A stretch of 64,000 bases of DNA from Gyromitra esculenta (lineage: Eukaryota > Ascomycota > Pezizomycetes > Pezizales > Discinaceae), in assembly GCA_038503075.1 (NCBI GenBank), contig JBCAML010000003.1, forward strand, positions 930,001 through 994,000, in the 5' to 3' direction. Shown in pieces: positions 31,621-43,656 of the stretch. Position 1 is the stretch's first letter; each line of letters begins with the position of its first letter. Below the pieces are notes generated by a model. That model did not search any database. It was not told where the DNA came from and worked only from the letters and a program-made list of their open reading frames with translations. The position numbers and the translations under genes were made by a program.

Positions 31621-34600
31621 TTATTCTTCCATTGACTCAAAAAAGTTTAAAAGAGATGTGATAGATGTTATAGAATGAGAAGAAATAGATGAAAGAACAT
31701 CAGAAGAGCCAGATGAAGATAAATATGAAATATCAATTTGAGTTTTAGTAGGAAAGTTTGTCCTTGTCTTTGAAATAAATTCTGCAAGGGCATTTAGCAT
31801 AATAAGATTTAACCATACAGGTGACTCAGAGTTTAGTGAGTTTAAAAAGGGAATAAATAAACTACGTTCGACATCGTGAGCAAAACAGTATAAAATTGCG
31901 TGTGAAAAGTCTTGAGAGCTGTCGCCACAAAGGGGACATGTAGTGGGTCCGGGGTGAGACCATGAGGTGTGTGCTTTGAGGTAACTTTTGTGTGCTCGCA
32001 TTTGGTGCATTCTCCCCGCTGTGAATTTCGTGAATTTCATAAATGGGTGAGGTGTCGTGGTGGTAGGATAGCCATAGTATGGAGGAGGGGGGGTGTGTTC
32101 GTCCCAATCACTTTTAAGTTGGGATAGAATGGCTTGGTTGCATGATTCTAAGATCATTGATTGATTTGGATTTGGTTTGTCGATGGCAGGGCCTGACGCG
32201 CCAGGGTAGTAGTTGCATGGGAGAAAATTCCATGCTTCATGTGCGAGAGCGTCTATTACCAGGGGGCGGACGCGTGATTTGGAGTTAGAGTTCCAGGGTC
32301 GAGGTCTACGAGGGCCCAGGCCCTTGAGGTGGCTTCGGAGAAGTGGTAGAGGAGAACCATTTGCTTGAAAGTTTGGTGGAAGGCGTGCAGATGCAGGGTT
32401 AAATAACACGGGTAGAGTTGCAATGTGAACCGCATGGCGTCTTCTGAGGTATTTAGCGTACGGGAGTGTAGGGGGAAGGGCCGCTTCTCGGGTAAGGGCG
32501 CCGATATTTGTGGATGAAAAGCAGTTGGTGATCCACCTGAGGACATTATTCCAAAAGGGGTCGAGTTTTTTTAAAATAGTTGTGGACGGAACAAGAATGT
32601 TCATTCCATATGTGAGTATAGGTCGGATGAGGCCCATGGCAAGCTTACGGGCATTGGAACTGGTGAGGCCGGAGCCTGACGTTGATAGGGATTTGATTGC
32701 AAAGAAGGCTTTCTGAGCTGATACTAGTCTTTTGAGAAAGTGCGTATTTGTGTTGAAATTGTGGGAGAGCCAAAATCCCAACCATCGAATGCATAGTTGT
32801 GGAGAGAAAGAGTTTCCAGCGAGTTGGATGGAAGCGCCTGGAGTGGGGGGAAGACGATTGTGGATTGTAGTCCAGTGTATAAGTTCTGTTTCGGGAATCG
32901 AAAAGGAGACCTGGATAGCATCACCTACGATATTGATATCGTGGGCTGCTTTTTCCAATAGTCTGGCATTCTTCCTACTGGAGTGTGAAAAAACCATTAT
33001 AGCGAAGTCATTCACATACGAAAATATGAATTTAAAAGTGTTACTAAGGTGAAGGGGCGCGACGTAGATGCAAAATAAGAGTGGCGATATAGGAGACCCT
33101 TGGGGAACTCCTACAGATACAGGAAGAAATTTTCATGGTGATCCTTTAAAAAGGAGGGCGCATTCGCGTGAGTGAAGAAATGATATAATCCAAGAGGTCA
33201 TGTAGAGTGGGATATTGTGATCAAGGAGCCTCTTTTCCAGGATGTGGGGGTTGACATTGTCAAATCCGCCTTTGATGTCTAGGAAAAGGGTGGAGACTTT
33301 TTTATCAGCAGCTTGGAGGAGTTGTACATCGTGTAAGAGGGCGGAGACTGCGTCTCCAGTTGATATGAGTGATAGGGAGCCGCATTGATTGGGGTGGACG
33401 AGGCCGTTTGAACGCGAGAGGTAAGCGAGTCGTGTTGCGATGATACGCTCTTATATTTTTGAGAGGGTTTCCAGTAGTACTATGACTCTGAAAGAGGTTG
33501 CTGACGAGTAGGATTCCTTATTGGGTTTAGGAAGTACAATGCCGAAGGCCTTTTTAAGTTGGAGAGGGTGATATCCATACTGCGCTAGGGGATTGATGAG
33601 AGAGTGAATGATATTTGGATTGATATTATTAATCTTTTTCCAGATGCTATATGGAATAGTGTCTGGTCCAGGAGCAGAGGAGTTGGAGGAAGCGCGTAGT
33701 GCAAAAAAGATTTCATCGAAGTCTATTTCTTTGAAGTCTGCGTGGATATGGTAGAAAGGCGGAGATTTAGTAATACGCGGGGGAAAAAAGTGTTGAATGA
33801 GTGATGAGGCAAGTTGTGTCGGAGTGTCGATATTGGGAAAGTTTGGAAAAACGTCATTGGAAGACGATGATTTCATTCTTTTGGCGGCCCATATATCAGA
33901 GGGTGAAGCATTCGCTAAAAAGGAGGTCTAATGGTTCTTTTTGCATTTGGCGATTTCATGGAAGTAGGCGTATTTTGCTTTGCGTACTTCTGCAGAAGGG
34001 GGAGCTTTTGATCCTTTGAACCGATTTCTATGGGATCGATTGACTGAATGGAAGATTTTTCTTAGGTCGGATAGGAGAGGGGTCCACCATTTTTTTGATT
34101 ATTCCGATGGTCTTTTGGTTGGGGTTTGTAGAATAAGTGGCGTTGTCACTAGGTTGAGTGATTTTGTGAACCACTGGTCGAGATCTGGTGTCGGGGAAGG
34201 GGGAGGAATTTTTAATTTGTTGAGTATCGGTGTGAGGTTTTCCCAATTGGTTTTTGCCCAATTGGGAGATGGTGCAGCAGTTGTATGATGGGGAGTATAG
34301 AGATGTGTAATAATGGGTATGTGATCTGATCCAGTGGATTTGGATGAGGCGTCCCATTTTTTAATAAAGGGTGATGCAAGGTGGTTGCAGAATGTAAGAT
34401 CGAGGACACTCGGTCTAGTGTGAGAGTCGTAGAGGAAGCGGGTATAGATTGCAGGAGTGTTAAGGCATGTATAAAGCAGGTTTTGAGCGGTTGAATGGTA
34501 TTTATCCCCTTCGTTGAATTCTTGTGATGAGATGATTCGAAGAGGGTCTGTTGAGGGGTGGTGTATGTTAAAATCACCGATAATGATGGTTGGGATAGAT

Positions 34601-35046
34601 GAGGAAACAAATATTTGCGAGGGGTGAATGTAGTGGTTGCTGGAATTGCTTCTTACACGGTTATAAATGTTTGTGATCTTAATTGAGTAGAAAGAAGAGT
34701 TAAAGATGGGATTTTTAAATGTAAGCCGAAGAGTGATAATATCATCTCTTTGGTGATCTTCAATTAAAAATTCCGTTTGATGGCTCTTAATAAAATGGGT
34801 CGATATGTAGAAGCAGACTCGTATCTTTTGTGTTGGGAGTATTGATGGGATTAATAAATAAAAACCCGGTGCTTGCAGAGGTTTATTGTTCCATAGATAT
34901 GGGTCCTGGATGGCGACGATTGAAGGTGTTGGTTTACATTGAGAAAAAAGGGTGTGAAATACCTTCGAGCTACCAGCACAATTGTGTTGTACGATAGTGA
35001 AGGGAAGTGTGCGTGAAATAGATTGTTTATTGTTTTGGGGAGACAT
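31621..35046 (-). pseudogene. LINE ORF2 (endonuclease-reverse transcriptase), broken
   Basis: Starts MSPQNNKQSISRTLPF two bases after the ORF1 stop. An APE-type endonuclease (IVQHNCAGSSK... IVAIQDPYL... IIIGDFNIHHP... GSDHIPIITH) is followed by reverse transcriptase (APGPDTIPYSIWK; LPKPNKESYSS; VGVPQGSPISPLLFCIYVAP). The catalytic box reads YVND where YxDD is expected, which would inactivate the enzyme. In-frame stops occur near 34098, 33928, 33448 and 33134. A C-terminal zinc motif CPLCGDSSQDFSHAILYC remains. I see no RNase H domain. It ends at TAA at 31621. Confidence 0.85.
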
Positions 35047-35048
35047 AA

Positions 35049-35603
35049 TTATTCGCTCGACATGGAGGTATCGGCTGGGGGTGGTACAGCTGATGGAATA
35101 CTAGATTTCTCCTGGATGGCTTTGCGTTTAGGGCACTGGAGGTCTGTTGCGGTGTGGTTTCCGTTGCAGTTGATGCAGATTGAAGGTGAGATTGGGCAGC
35201 AGTTGATGATGGCTTTCTCGGCTCCTCCGCCAGGGCAGGTTGGGATGGAGCAGCGATGTTCGTGGCGAGGGTGATGATTTGAGCAAATGGGGCAAATGAT
35301 GTCTGGGGACTTGCATCCGGCAGTGGCATGGCCAAAGCCCCAGCATTTTTTGCATTGGGTTGAAGGAGAGGCTGACCACATGAGATTGGTTTTCCGTGGT
35401 CGCGAAAAGAGTTTGATGGATGGGCCGATTTTTTTTGCATCATCGACAGAGCATGAAATTACTATAAAGGTAGTTTTTTTGGTTGCTCGGATGGCAGGGT
35501 CGGTTTTGAGGTATCGGGCGCCAGTGATTTGTACGTCAGCGGCGTATAGGATTGCTTCGGATAGTGTGGAGCTCAGTTCTTTCGCTTCTTCTGGTAGTGC
35601 GAA
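35049..35603 (-). pseudogene. LINE ORF1 (Gag-like), 5'-truncated
   Basis: Only the C-terminal part of the RNA-binding ORF1 protein is present; the target duplication at 35604 marks the breakpoint, and the open frame beyond it (to 35750) is flanking DNA by chance. Zinc knuckles are visible: CKKCWGFGHATAGC, CPICSNHHPRHEHRC and a further Cys/His cluster (NCCPISPSICINCNGNHTATDLQC). It ends MSSE, then TAA. Confidence 0.8.
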
Positions 35604-35619
35604 CCAATTACTAGCCCCA
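35604..35619. repeat. LINE target-site duplication, right copy
   Basis: CCAATTACTAGCCCCA, identical to 31389-31404. It marks the 5' truncation point of the LINE. Confidence 0.9.
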
Positions 35620-36561
35620 ACTAGGGCATATATATATATATATACCACGGTATCAGTATATAAAAGCATACATGAAATGGATTGGGCCTTGCGGCATTTA
35701 TGCGCCAGTCCCATAGTATGGATAGTCCCACGGTTCCATCTCCGTATCAATATTCTAATCTAGGAATGCATGTTGGTATCAAAAATCTATATATCTCGGT
35801 CATCAAAATTTAGGACTATATGAATACTAAACATGATCATATAAGTTACTATTCTCTCAAGCCGGAAGTTCTATATCCTTGATATGTAGAGTTAGAGGCA
35901 ACTCACGGCCAATCGTTAGTCGCATATCATTATATCCGTATACATGTATACACCCATGGTCAGGGTTTAAAACGATACGTGCATGCTTGACGGGACGGGG
36001 CGATATTTCACCCGAATACGTTACAGCGAACGCCAAGATCCACATCACTTTAGTCTGACATGGTAGGTTTTTGTTGCGGCAGGCATAATAGACCAGCTTA
36101 CATATATTATTCCGTTCGCTATAATCAATGTCCCTCAGAGAAACGCTCTTTAACTATAGCGGGTGTGTAATTATACCACAATTCAAATCCAGACACTAGC
36201 TCAAGCGCTAACTCTCGGGTTCAAGCAAATTAGGAGTTTTGTAAGCTATGACCACTTCCACCACTGGTGCGGGATTGGGAATTCCGATGCTAGTGCTGCC
36301 AACTAATTATGATTCGAGCTCGGGTATACGTACATATCTGATAGCAATTCGAAATGAAGGGTCTAATTAGCCAAAAAAAATCCAGATCTGTGCATGACCG
36401 TGTGAGCGTGAAATTTCATATCCAAATTATTATATATTTGATCGTTATCTTCTCAGGTACTCAATAACCAAGAACATTTTTTTTGCTACCACGTGCACAG
36501 CTTCTGGTTTATAACTCCAAAAAAGCTCTTGAGATTCACCATTCGCAATCGAATCTGAGAG
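35620..36561. other. Intergenic region upstream of the P450 gene
   Basis: AT-rich, with an (AT)n run at about 35629-35643. No supported gene; the open frame at 35857-36048 is too short and weak. The last 200 bp should hold the P450 promoter. Confidence 0.45.
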
Positions 36562-38664
36562 ATGATATCTTTCTTAGTAGGAACTGTTGATCTCCCCCTC
36601 CAACAGCTTTCTATGCTGTCTATTGCTCTAGCTTTCACCTCCCATTTTACTTTCTTCATCCGATCCGAACGCGATAATTATTCCAGAATCTTCTTTTCGT
36701 CTTTCTTCTTGGTCCCGACTGCCATCTTTTCCATCCTCTATCTGTATCTTGGGCAATCGTTTGCTAGATCGTTGATACTCACAGGAACATTGCTTGGATC
36801 TTTTCTACTTGGGCTTTCTGCAAGTATTCTCACTTACAGAGTTTTGTTTCATCCATTGAGACATTTCCCAGGTCCATTCTGGGCAAAAACAAGCAAATGG
36901 TGGTTAGTTTACATGCAATGGAAAACCGGCTTTAGATATCACCATTACGCCCGGGAATTACATGAACGCTACGGAGACATTGTTAGGATTGGTGTGTTAT
37001 CATCTCTGAAGAAAACTTACTATAGTTAATTCATCAAATACGAATTACTGAACTGACTCTTCTCCACATTACTCCTAAAGGTCCGAACGACCTTTCGATC
37101 ACTCATCCAGACATAATTCCAGTATTATCAAAAGCTGATAAGGGCCCTTGGTACAACGTATCTGCCGGTATTGTCAGTCTTCAGTCAACTCGTGACAAGA
37201 AAGCACATGCAATTCGCAGAAGGGTTTGGGAAAAAGCGTTTACCAAGTCATCTCTCCAAGACTACGTTCCTCGAATCTTAAACTACTCCGAAATCCTTCT
37301 TGCCAATCTCTCCAAGACAGCTGGTAAGCCCGTGAACATCACCAATTGGTTCAATTATTTTACTTTCGACTTCATGGGAGACTTGGCTTTCGGTAAATCC
37401 TTCGGACTACTTGAGTCTAAGGGGACGAATGGATCAGATCGGTTCATGAAGACGATGCATTCCAATATGGCGGTTGTGGGTTCGATGGGCCATGTAGCCT
37501 GGTTTATGAACTTAATGATGTGGATACCAGGTATGTCTGGGGCCCGTGGGAAATTTGATTCGTGGTGTTCGGAGATGGTGGAAAAGAGAAAACTGGTAAG
37601 TCTTATGCATGTGATTATCCTCCACTACCAGAAATGTTCTTGCAAGACACGTGTACCCTAACACTGAATAGTCTATTCCGGAGAAGAAGGATATCTTCCA
37701 TTTCCTACTGGAAGCAGAACCGCAAAACAAGGCTCCACATCATATTCATCTAACCGGTGACGCGCAACTTGCGGTTGTTGCTGGAAGGTGAGGTCGATCG
37801 TACGCAGGCGCAAGTGGCACTTTTTCTTAACCTTTCATAATAGCGATACTACCGCCGCAACTTTTGTCAATATTTTTTCGCAGCTAGCCCATAGTCCCGA
37901 AATTCGTGAAAAACTCCATAAAGAGATCAGTGCCGCTTATGACTCTCCATACGATCCTAATCAAGACAACGAGGTTCCAGAGGCGATAATGAAAGGAGGC
38001 ACAGCGGCAACTCTCTACCTAGATTCAGTGATCAATGAAGGTTTGCGACTTAATCCTGCAGTTCCTAGCGGCGTACAAAGGATTATTCCAGATGGAGGTG
38101 CGACAATAGAAGGGAGGCTCATTCCCGGAGGTTCTTATGTCAACTATCCAATATTCGCCGGGCAATCGAGTGAGTATAGCCCCAAACGTCTGTTCGTGCA
38201 GAAGAAAAATTAACCATTCCAACTATAATAGATGATAAATCATTTCCAGATCCTCTCAAATTCATACCGGAGAGGTGGTATGAGCGGGATGATGAGACCA
38301 AGGTGAAGCAAAGAGCGGCTTTTATTCCCTTTTGGATCGGTAAGTACATCTAACAAATAACCCAATTCTAGGGTAACAGCTAACCCTCCATCCCTATCTT
38401 CGAATAGGATCATATGCCTGTGTCGGCAAATCTTTGGCACTCATGGAACTTCGGATTCTTACCACGAAGATCTTACGCAAATTTGATGTTGAATTTGCAG
38501 AAGGTACTACTATTGACAAGGTACGGGATGCTGTCCACTCTCCTGTATGATCAAAAAGGTCTAACATTTCCGCGGGAAAGGTGTTTGAGAGTTCTTTTGA
38601 TACGTTTACGTTGATGATGGGAGGGGTTGATGTAGTGTTCAGACCCAGAGCAGCAACAAATTAA
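36562..38664 (+). CDS. Cytochrome P450 monooxygenase
   Basis: Heme-thiolate monooxygenase, probably in the ER membrane. Model: join(36562..36991, 37081..37595, 37672..37787, 37844..38169, 38232..38339, 38408..38520, 38581..38664), 563 aa, all frames consistent. The N-terminus has about three hydrophobic segments (residues 13-32, 45-65 and 70-95), then RVLFHPLRHFPGPFWAK. Also visible: I-helix AGSDTTAAT (about 352-360), ExxR (EGLR, 419-422), PERW, and the heme loop FWIGSYACVGKSLALMELR with Cys about 503. The last intron (38521-38580) is inferred because it skips a TGA and restores the usual C-terminus (DTFTLMMGGVDVVFRPR). No biosynthetic neighbours are present. The substrate is unknown. Confidence 0.9.
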
Positions 38665-39791
38665 GGGTGTATAAGCTTAAGCGGGTGATCGACGAAATTC
38701 TGTGAGTTAATATGATCTAGACTACATGTAAAGTATCCTATTTCTCCTATCTATATAAGTTAGAAATTGGAATCCCCATGATCGACTCTACCAAACAAAA
38801 TAGTTCTTTGTTAGCAGTAGATCATGAATATTCGTAATCCTAGATCTACTATGCCGTGTTCCCCATGGCCACAGCTATAAAACTATGCTCAAGCCAGGTA
38901 GGTACAACAATACATGTTTTACACATTCTCTTTATAGAGCAAATAACAACGGGTACAGTGTGAGAAAAAAATAAAAAGTCAGTGGAGTACATGCAGTAAT
39001 CTAAGTTGAGCATATGCCAGTGCCTGCTCCCAGCTTTTACTCCCCCGCCTATTGGAACTTAAAGCAAAGCAACAGGGCTGCTAGCTATAGCCCTTCTCCA
39101 GCAGACAGTCTCAAAAACCATTCCTTTCGCGAATTTCCCTCACATACCAAACCACTGCAATCACGCTCCAATTTTGCAATGCATGCCTAAGGAAGGGAGT
39201 GACGACAGCCTAAGCTTAGTGAAGTAAACCGTAGTAACAGGTTAGGCCCAATTAGGACTCGCTCGAGACAAACACAAGACTAAGAACTTTTGGAAAAGCC
39301 GATTTGCTGGCATGTCAAAAAGGGTTTTGAAGTGCAAGGCCATAGTATCTGATGATTGCAGCTATTTAATATTGAGATTCTGTAGAACATTTACTGGTAT
39401 CCACTCAACTGTACTCATCAGATTCAACTCAACTGCACTCGTTGTACACATACTCTGAACTTAGTAATATTGGCAATCACTAGTTACCGCTTTTCCATTC
39501 TTATCTGTATACTAATAGGGAGATTTCACGGTTTTTAAGGCGGTTCTCAAATGAGTCCGATTTCACTATTGTAGAACAGTTGTTATTCGTACCTTCCGAC
39601 AATGTTATCTCGGAGAGGGGTACCGTAAATATATAGGTAATGTTAGTGTTAGGGTTAGTGTACCACAGCGCACCCATCATACTTGCATCACTCGGACGCG
39701 CTCTAAATCCGCTGTTTCTATATCGATATATCGATATCTGGCTCTAAGCAAAATCTCCCTAATAATCGGGATATGAAGATGGTACTACAGA

Positions 39792-39990
39792 GTCTGTGGA
39801 CAGGTGGCGGTGTGAGTAAGAGATGCTAACTTTCCACACCTCCACAACTCCCTAAGAGACCTGATAAAAGTCCTAATGAACTAAGAGTGCTATATATTAA
39901 ATATTAAACAAAGTTAACTAACAAAAGGATGAGATCCAAACGAGCTTGAGTCCCCTAGGAAAAGAGCTGCACCGCCACCTGTCTAAAGAC
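39792..39990. mobile_element. Small TIR element with ACAGGTGGCGGTG ends
   Basis: GTCTGTGGACAGGTGGCGGT at the left and, complemented, GTCTTTAGACAGGTGGCGGT at the right. A related unit (CACCGCCACCTGGTGGCAG) recurs at about 41370 together with a similar flank ending AGTACTCG, so it belongs to a local repeat family. Confidence 0.5.
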
Positions 39991-40009
39991 TTACCCGGTA
40001 TTCGCAGTA

Positions 40010-40136
40010 CTCGTGATCCAGGATAAGAACCTGAAAACATGGGGTATGTGGCCTTGTATGCTACGGAGTGGTGCACGGATATTTCGCCACACGAATTCAT
40101 CACCCATGTTTTCAGGTTCTTATCTTGGACCACGAG
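40010..40136. mobile_element. 127-bp MITE with near-perfect 35-bp TIRs
   Basis: Left end CTCGTGATCCAGGATAAGAA; complemented right end CTCGTGGTCCAAGATAAGAA, both continuing CCTGAAAACATGG. TA lies outside both ends (40008-40009 and 40137-40138). A single decayed arm is found at 49823-49866. Confidence 0.8.
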
Positions 40137-40661
40137 TATATACATGTATTTATTGGGGGTTTCCCCAGAAATACACAAAGCTTGTGTTGGAGACAGACAA
40201 ATAATGTTATACATTAATCTATAGAATACCTTATAACCTTTGCGAGACTCGTACCAAATATCAGCATACTCTCAGCTCAATCACAATTACCACTGAGACT
40301 TCCCTATCAAACGTTAACGACGCTGATCGACACTCACCCAAATCGTACGATATATACAGGCTCTGGTGGAATTATTGTAGAAACATGAAGATACCGCAGG
40401 ATTTGGAGTAAACTGCCTGGGTGGATGTAGAGATCCTAGTATAAGTGGCGTAAGTATCTTATGATTTAATCCCCTTGAGGACCATACTCTATTCTACATT
40501 CTCGACGTATTCAGCACTCAGAGCTATTTGCCACTCCCGAATGTTGTAACCCTAACATCCATCCAAAACGCCCCAAACCCTCCTTGAGTTAGTTAGGTTC
40601 ACTGCGCCTCTCCTACCGGGATCTTTACATCCACACGAGTAGTTCTCTCCAAAACCTGCGG

Positions 40662-40923
40662 TAAGCGAACGCCCTAGCCAGGGTAGAGCAGCCAATACCA
40701 CCGCCAAAATCTCTCCGACGAACCTAGAAGACCAATGAATGCTTTAGATCCCGAGTTGCCACAATTCTACAGTAATTCTACCGGAGGCTGTATAGTCTAC
40801 AATCTCTAGGCAAATTATGTAGAATTGTGGCAATTCAGTTTATTAGTCTTCTAGATTCGTGGCGAAGATTTTAGCAACAGATATCGGCTACCCTACCCTA
40901 CCTAGGGCGTTCACCATGCGTTA
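40662..40923. mobile_element. Foldback element with arms of about 130 bp
   Basis: The left arm starts TAAGCGAACGCCCTAGCC; the right arm, complemented, starts TAACGCATGGTGAACGCCCTAG. Both continue through AGAAGAC and TTGCCACAATTCTACA, so the whole 262 bp folds into one imperfect hairpin. No coding frame. A third arm lies at 41530-41661. Confidence 0.7.
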
Positions 40924-41529
40924 ACCCTCGTTTCCCTACCGGAAACTGTATTATTTTTCGCCAATTAACTTTTTATTCCTGTCTGTTCACTGTCTGGCGA
41001 TCGTGGGACTTCATACAGCTGAGATTCAACCGGAGAGGTAGGCGAGTGATCGCTAATGACGGGAGCGGCCTAGATTTTCAACACGACAGCTCACCGAAAA
41101 AATCTCCCCACACCGATTTCAAAGCACTCCAAGAACACTTACGATCGACAAGTTATAGTACTACGGATGCCAAGGTAAGTCTGTCACTAGGTGGTAGTGC
41201 CGGAAGCGCGAAACTCCAGCTCCAGCTTAACTCAAGACTAGAGAAACCCTTAAATTTTTACATCCAGCTTGCAGGAAGCAGAGAAGCTTCGGAGATTAAA
41301 AGTTACTTAGCAAAAGACGAGCACTAGAATATTGAGCATGGAGAGCTCGAGAGAGACACCGCCGTTAACACCGCCACCTGGTGGCAGATTTACCCTGGCA
41401 CCCGTAGTACTCGGCCGGCATTGAAAAACGGCTGGCGAATCCCCACTTTAATTTGCTAGCAAATCAGTTCATGATCTACAATGTATGACAAAAAAGACCG
41501 AGGAACGTGAGACTTGGGATTCGAGACTG

Positions 41530-41661
41530 TTACAGCCTCCAGTAGAATTATTGTAGAATTGTGGCAACTTAGGATCTAACGCGTTTATTGGTTTCCCGGG
41601 CCGATCGGAGGAATTTTGGCAGCGATATTGGCTACTCTGGCGTGCTTGGGACGTTCGCTTA
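41530..41661. repeat. Third arm of the foldback family
   Basis: From TTACAGCCTCCAGTAGAATT through TTGTGGCAACTTAGG to GGGACGTTCGCTTA it aligns with the complement of the left arm at 40662-40800 (GCGAACG, CAAAAT, TTGCCACAATTCTAC, GGAGGCTGTA). It could instead be the distant right end of a roughly 1-kb element starting at 40662. Confidence 0.6.
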
Positions 41662-43656
41662 GCCTCGTTTTTCTCAATGATTCTGCCAGAGATTGTATTG
41701 GCTCCCCAGAGTTTTCGAGGGGGACTCCAGCAGTTGGTTTGACCACAGAACCCTGTCTGTAGGCCCTGGTCCCTCGATCTTTTTTGCCATATGCCGTAAG
41801 GCGAAAGCAAAACGATGCATGAAGCCACATGCGCAAGAATTCCCATGAAGCGGATTAAATGATCCGGTAAATAGGCCGAGGTTTCTCTTGAGTTTACAGG
41901 AAAGCTGAAAAATTGGAAAGTGCAGCTCCAACCTCCAAAAATTGCTAGACTTTAGCAGGAGCTAAGCTTAGACATCTAGAAACTGTGGCTGAAAGACGCT
42001 AGTGTTGCTGAAATATGTTTAAGCGACTCAGGTTTTTCCCCTGCAAAAAACTTAGCTGTACCTACATAGAAAACCTGCAGCAAGATTTAAGGGGTTTCAC
42101 CTGTGGTCTGACAGATCAAGATCCACGCCTCCTGGGGAGCTCGGTTATTCGTTGAGACGTTTATGCTTCATAAGATTAAGACGTTTTAGTAGCTTTAAAT
42201 ATTTTTAGTTAAATGTAAAGCTTTTATAGTGAAGATAGAGTTGTTAGATCAAACCTCCCTGCGTGGCCGCTCACGTCCCATAATCGGAAGTACATTAATA
42301 CCTACGCCACCATCACCCCTGAAAAATTCTACCAAAACCAGCTTTTTATCAGAAATATTGGAATAAAACAAAAGAAATCCATCGGTTTTATTAATATAGG
42401 GCTATTCTAGAAGTTAGCCTCTTAGTTATGTGTTCAAATAGGAATCGGTGACTTAGCTAGCTCCATTATTGCGAGTGAGAACCTGTGCGCTAATTAACCT
42501 TCCGATCGCGGATTGTCGGGCTTGTTTGCTGCCTGTGTCCCGCGGACCACTATTTTTTATGCAGAAAATATTTGCTATGGGAGCCAAAGCACTGGCGCTA
42601 GCGATGCAGCGTTATCGAGCCGTGGCTTTCACCCGAGGAGCTCGAAACATCGGGTCCTCTCGTTGGCTGAGCGAAACAAAGACTGTTCGCCACTATGCTG
42701 AGATCTGCGGCTGACAGCTACTGCATGTAAGTATTTTTGAGCATAGTGGCGGTTGTAGCGCTCTGTGCATTTAGCCAAGTACCATCCTTATCGGGGTTGC
42801 TTTTACCACCCAGAGTCCATGCAATCGAGCACTCTCCCGACGTCAGGTGCCACGAGATCTCGAATCAGCCCGAACTCTCGATAGTTGAACAGGGATTTCT
42901 CCACAGGGTCCTCCTCGACAAAGTAAAATCAGGACAGGTCTTGAAATTGCTTGTTTTGACAAGCAACGATCTTCCCTCTTTCTGATCTTTCCCGCCCGCC
43001 AACCCGAAAACCTGTAGCAGCCGCCTACATCAAGGCTGACGACTGTGACGTCATTGGCGCTACGAGAGCGCACGCTAATCCCAGCTTGGAAATGACCAGC
43101 AACGCAGGGGAGGGGGCCAGCCACAAGTCTTGCGATCAAGAAGTTCGTGTCCCGTTTTGCAAGATCGGGAGCAGACCAGTCGCGAACACACGAGAACTTG
43201 GAAGAGGGCGGAAGGTTCTTGGATAGGGCGTCGAAGTCCTCGACCCCGACCCCGGAAAACTAACAGTGGCCACTGTCAGGGTGCTGGAGGTTTTTAAAGC
43301 TGCCATCCGGACAACAATCGCCCCCCCGCTAAAGAGCAGCTTCTTCGTCATTGTGAGGTTTAGTCCAGATACTACCCACTCAAGGGACAAACGGTCCAAA
43401 TCCTGCAAGCAAGCAGGCAACCAGGCGGTCAAGTCAAAGCAAAAACAACTCTAATACAATACCAATACCAAGTTTCAAGCCACCTTCCTCTTGTCCCCGA
43501 CCCCTGTCCCGCTGCCCGCACACCTATTCCCAAATCCGTCTTTCATCCGCCCTCCTATCCCATCTTTTCATCCACCCATTTTCATCCGATCTGAGATCGA
43601 ATACTTCATCCTTGTACCAGTCGACATCATTCCTTTGAACGGAGTCCTACCTACCA

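Larger units (their letters stand above)
31405..35603 (-). mobile_element. 5'-truncated non-LTR retrotransposon (LINE, Tad1-like)
   Basis: Bounded by a perfect 16-bp target duplication, with a poly(A) tail at its 3' end. The 5' breakpoint falls inside ORF1, a typical product of incomplete target-primed reverse transcription. It contains ORF1 with zinc knuckles, then ORF2 with endonuclease, reverse transcriptase and a C-terminal CCHC motif. Several stop codons can each be explained by a C-to-T or G-to-A change, consistent with RIP, so it is dead. It sits 25 bp from the right target repeat of the chromovirus. Confidence 0.88.
38665..43656. other. Transposon debris and TF upstream region
   Basis: No supported gene. 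It holds several TIR or foldback structures (39792-39990, 40010-40136, 40662-40923, 41530-41661) and, from about 42450, less AT-rich DNA that is probably the promoter and 5' UTR of the zinc-cluster regulator. A 12-bp perfect hairpin lies at 42688-42751. The 93-codon frame at 41046-41327 lies inside the repeat debris. Confidence 0.5.

Noticed and set aside
35604..35750. Upstream part of the LINE ORF1 frame
   Set aside because: The target-site duplication shows that the LINE ends at 35603. The extra open codons are flanking DNA with an (AT)n run.
36992..38580. Idea that the P450 is a pseudogene because its frame breaks several times
   Set aside because: Every break is explained by an intron with GT/AG ends and consistent phase, and all P450 motifs are restored.
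41046..41327. 93-codon plus-strand frame
   Set aside because: It sits between foldback arms, its start is not an ATG, and the peptide has no recognisable domain. More likely part of transposon debris.
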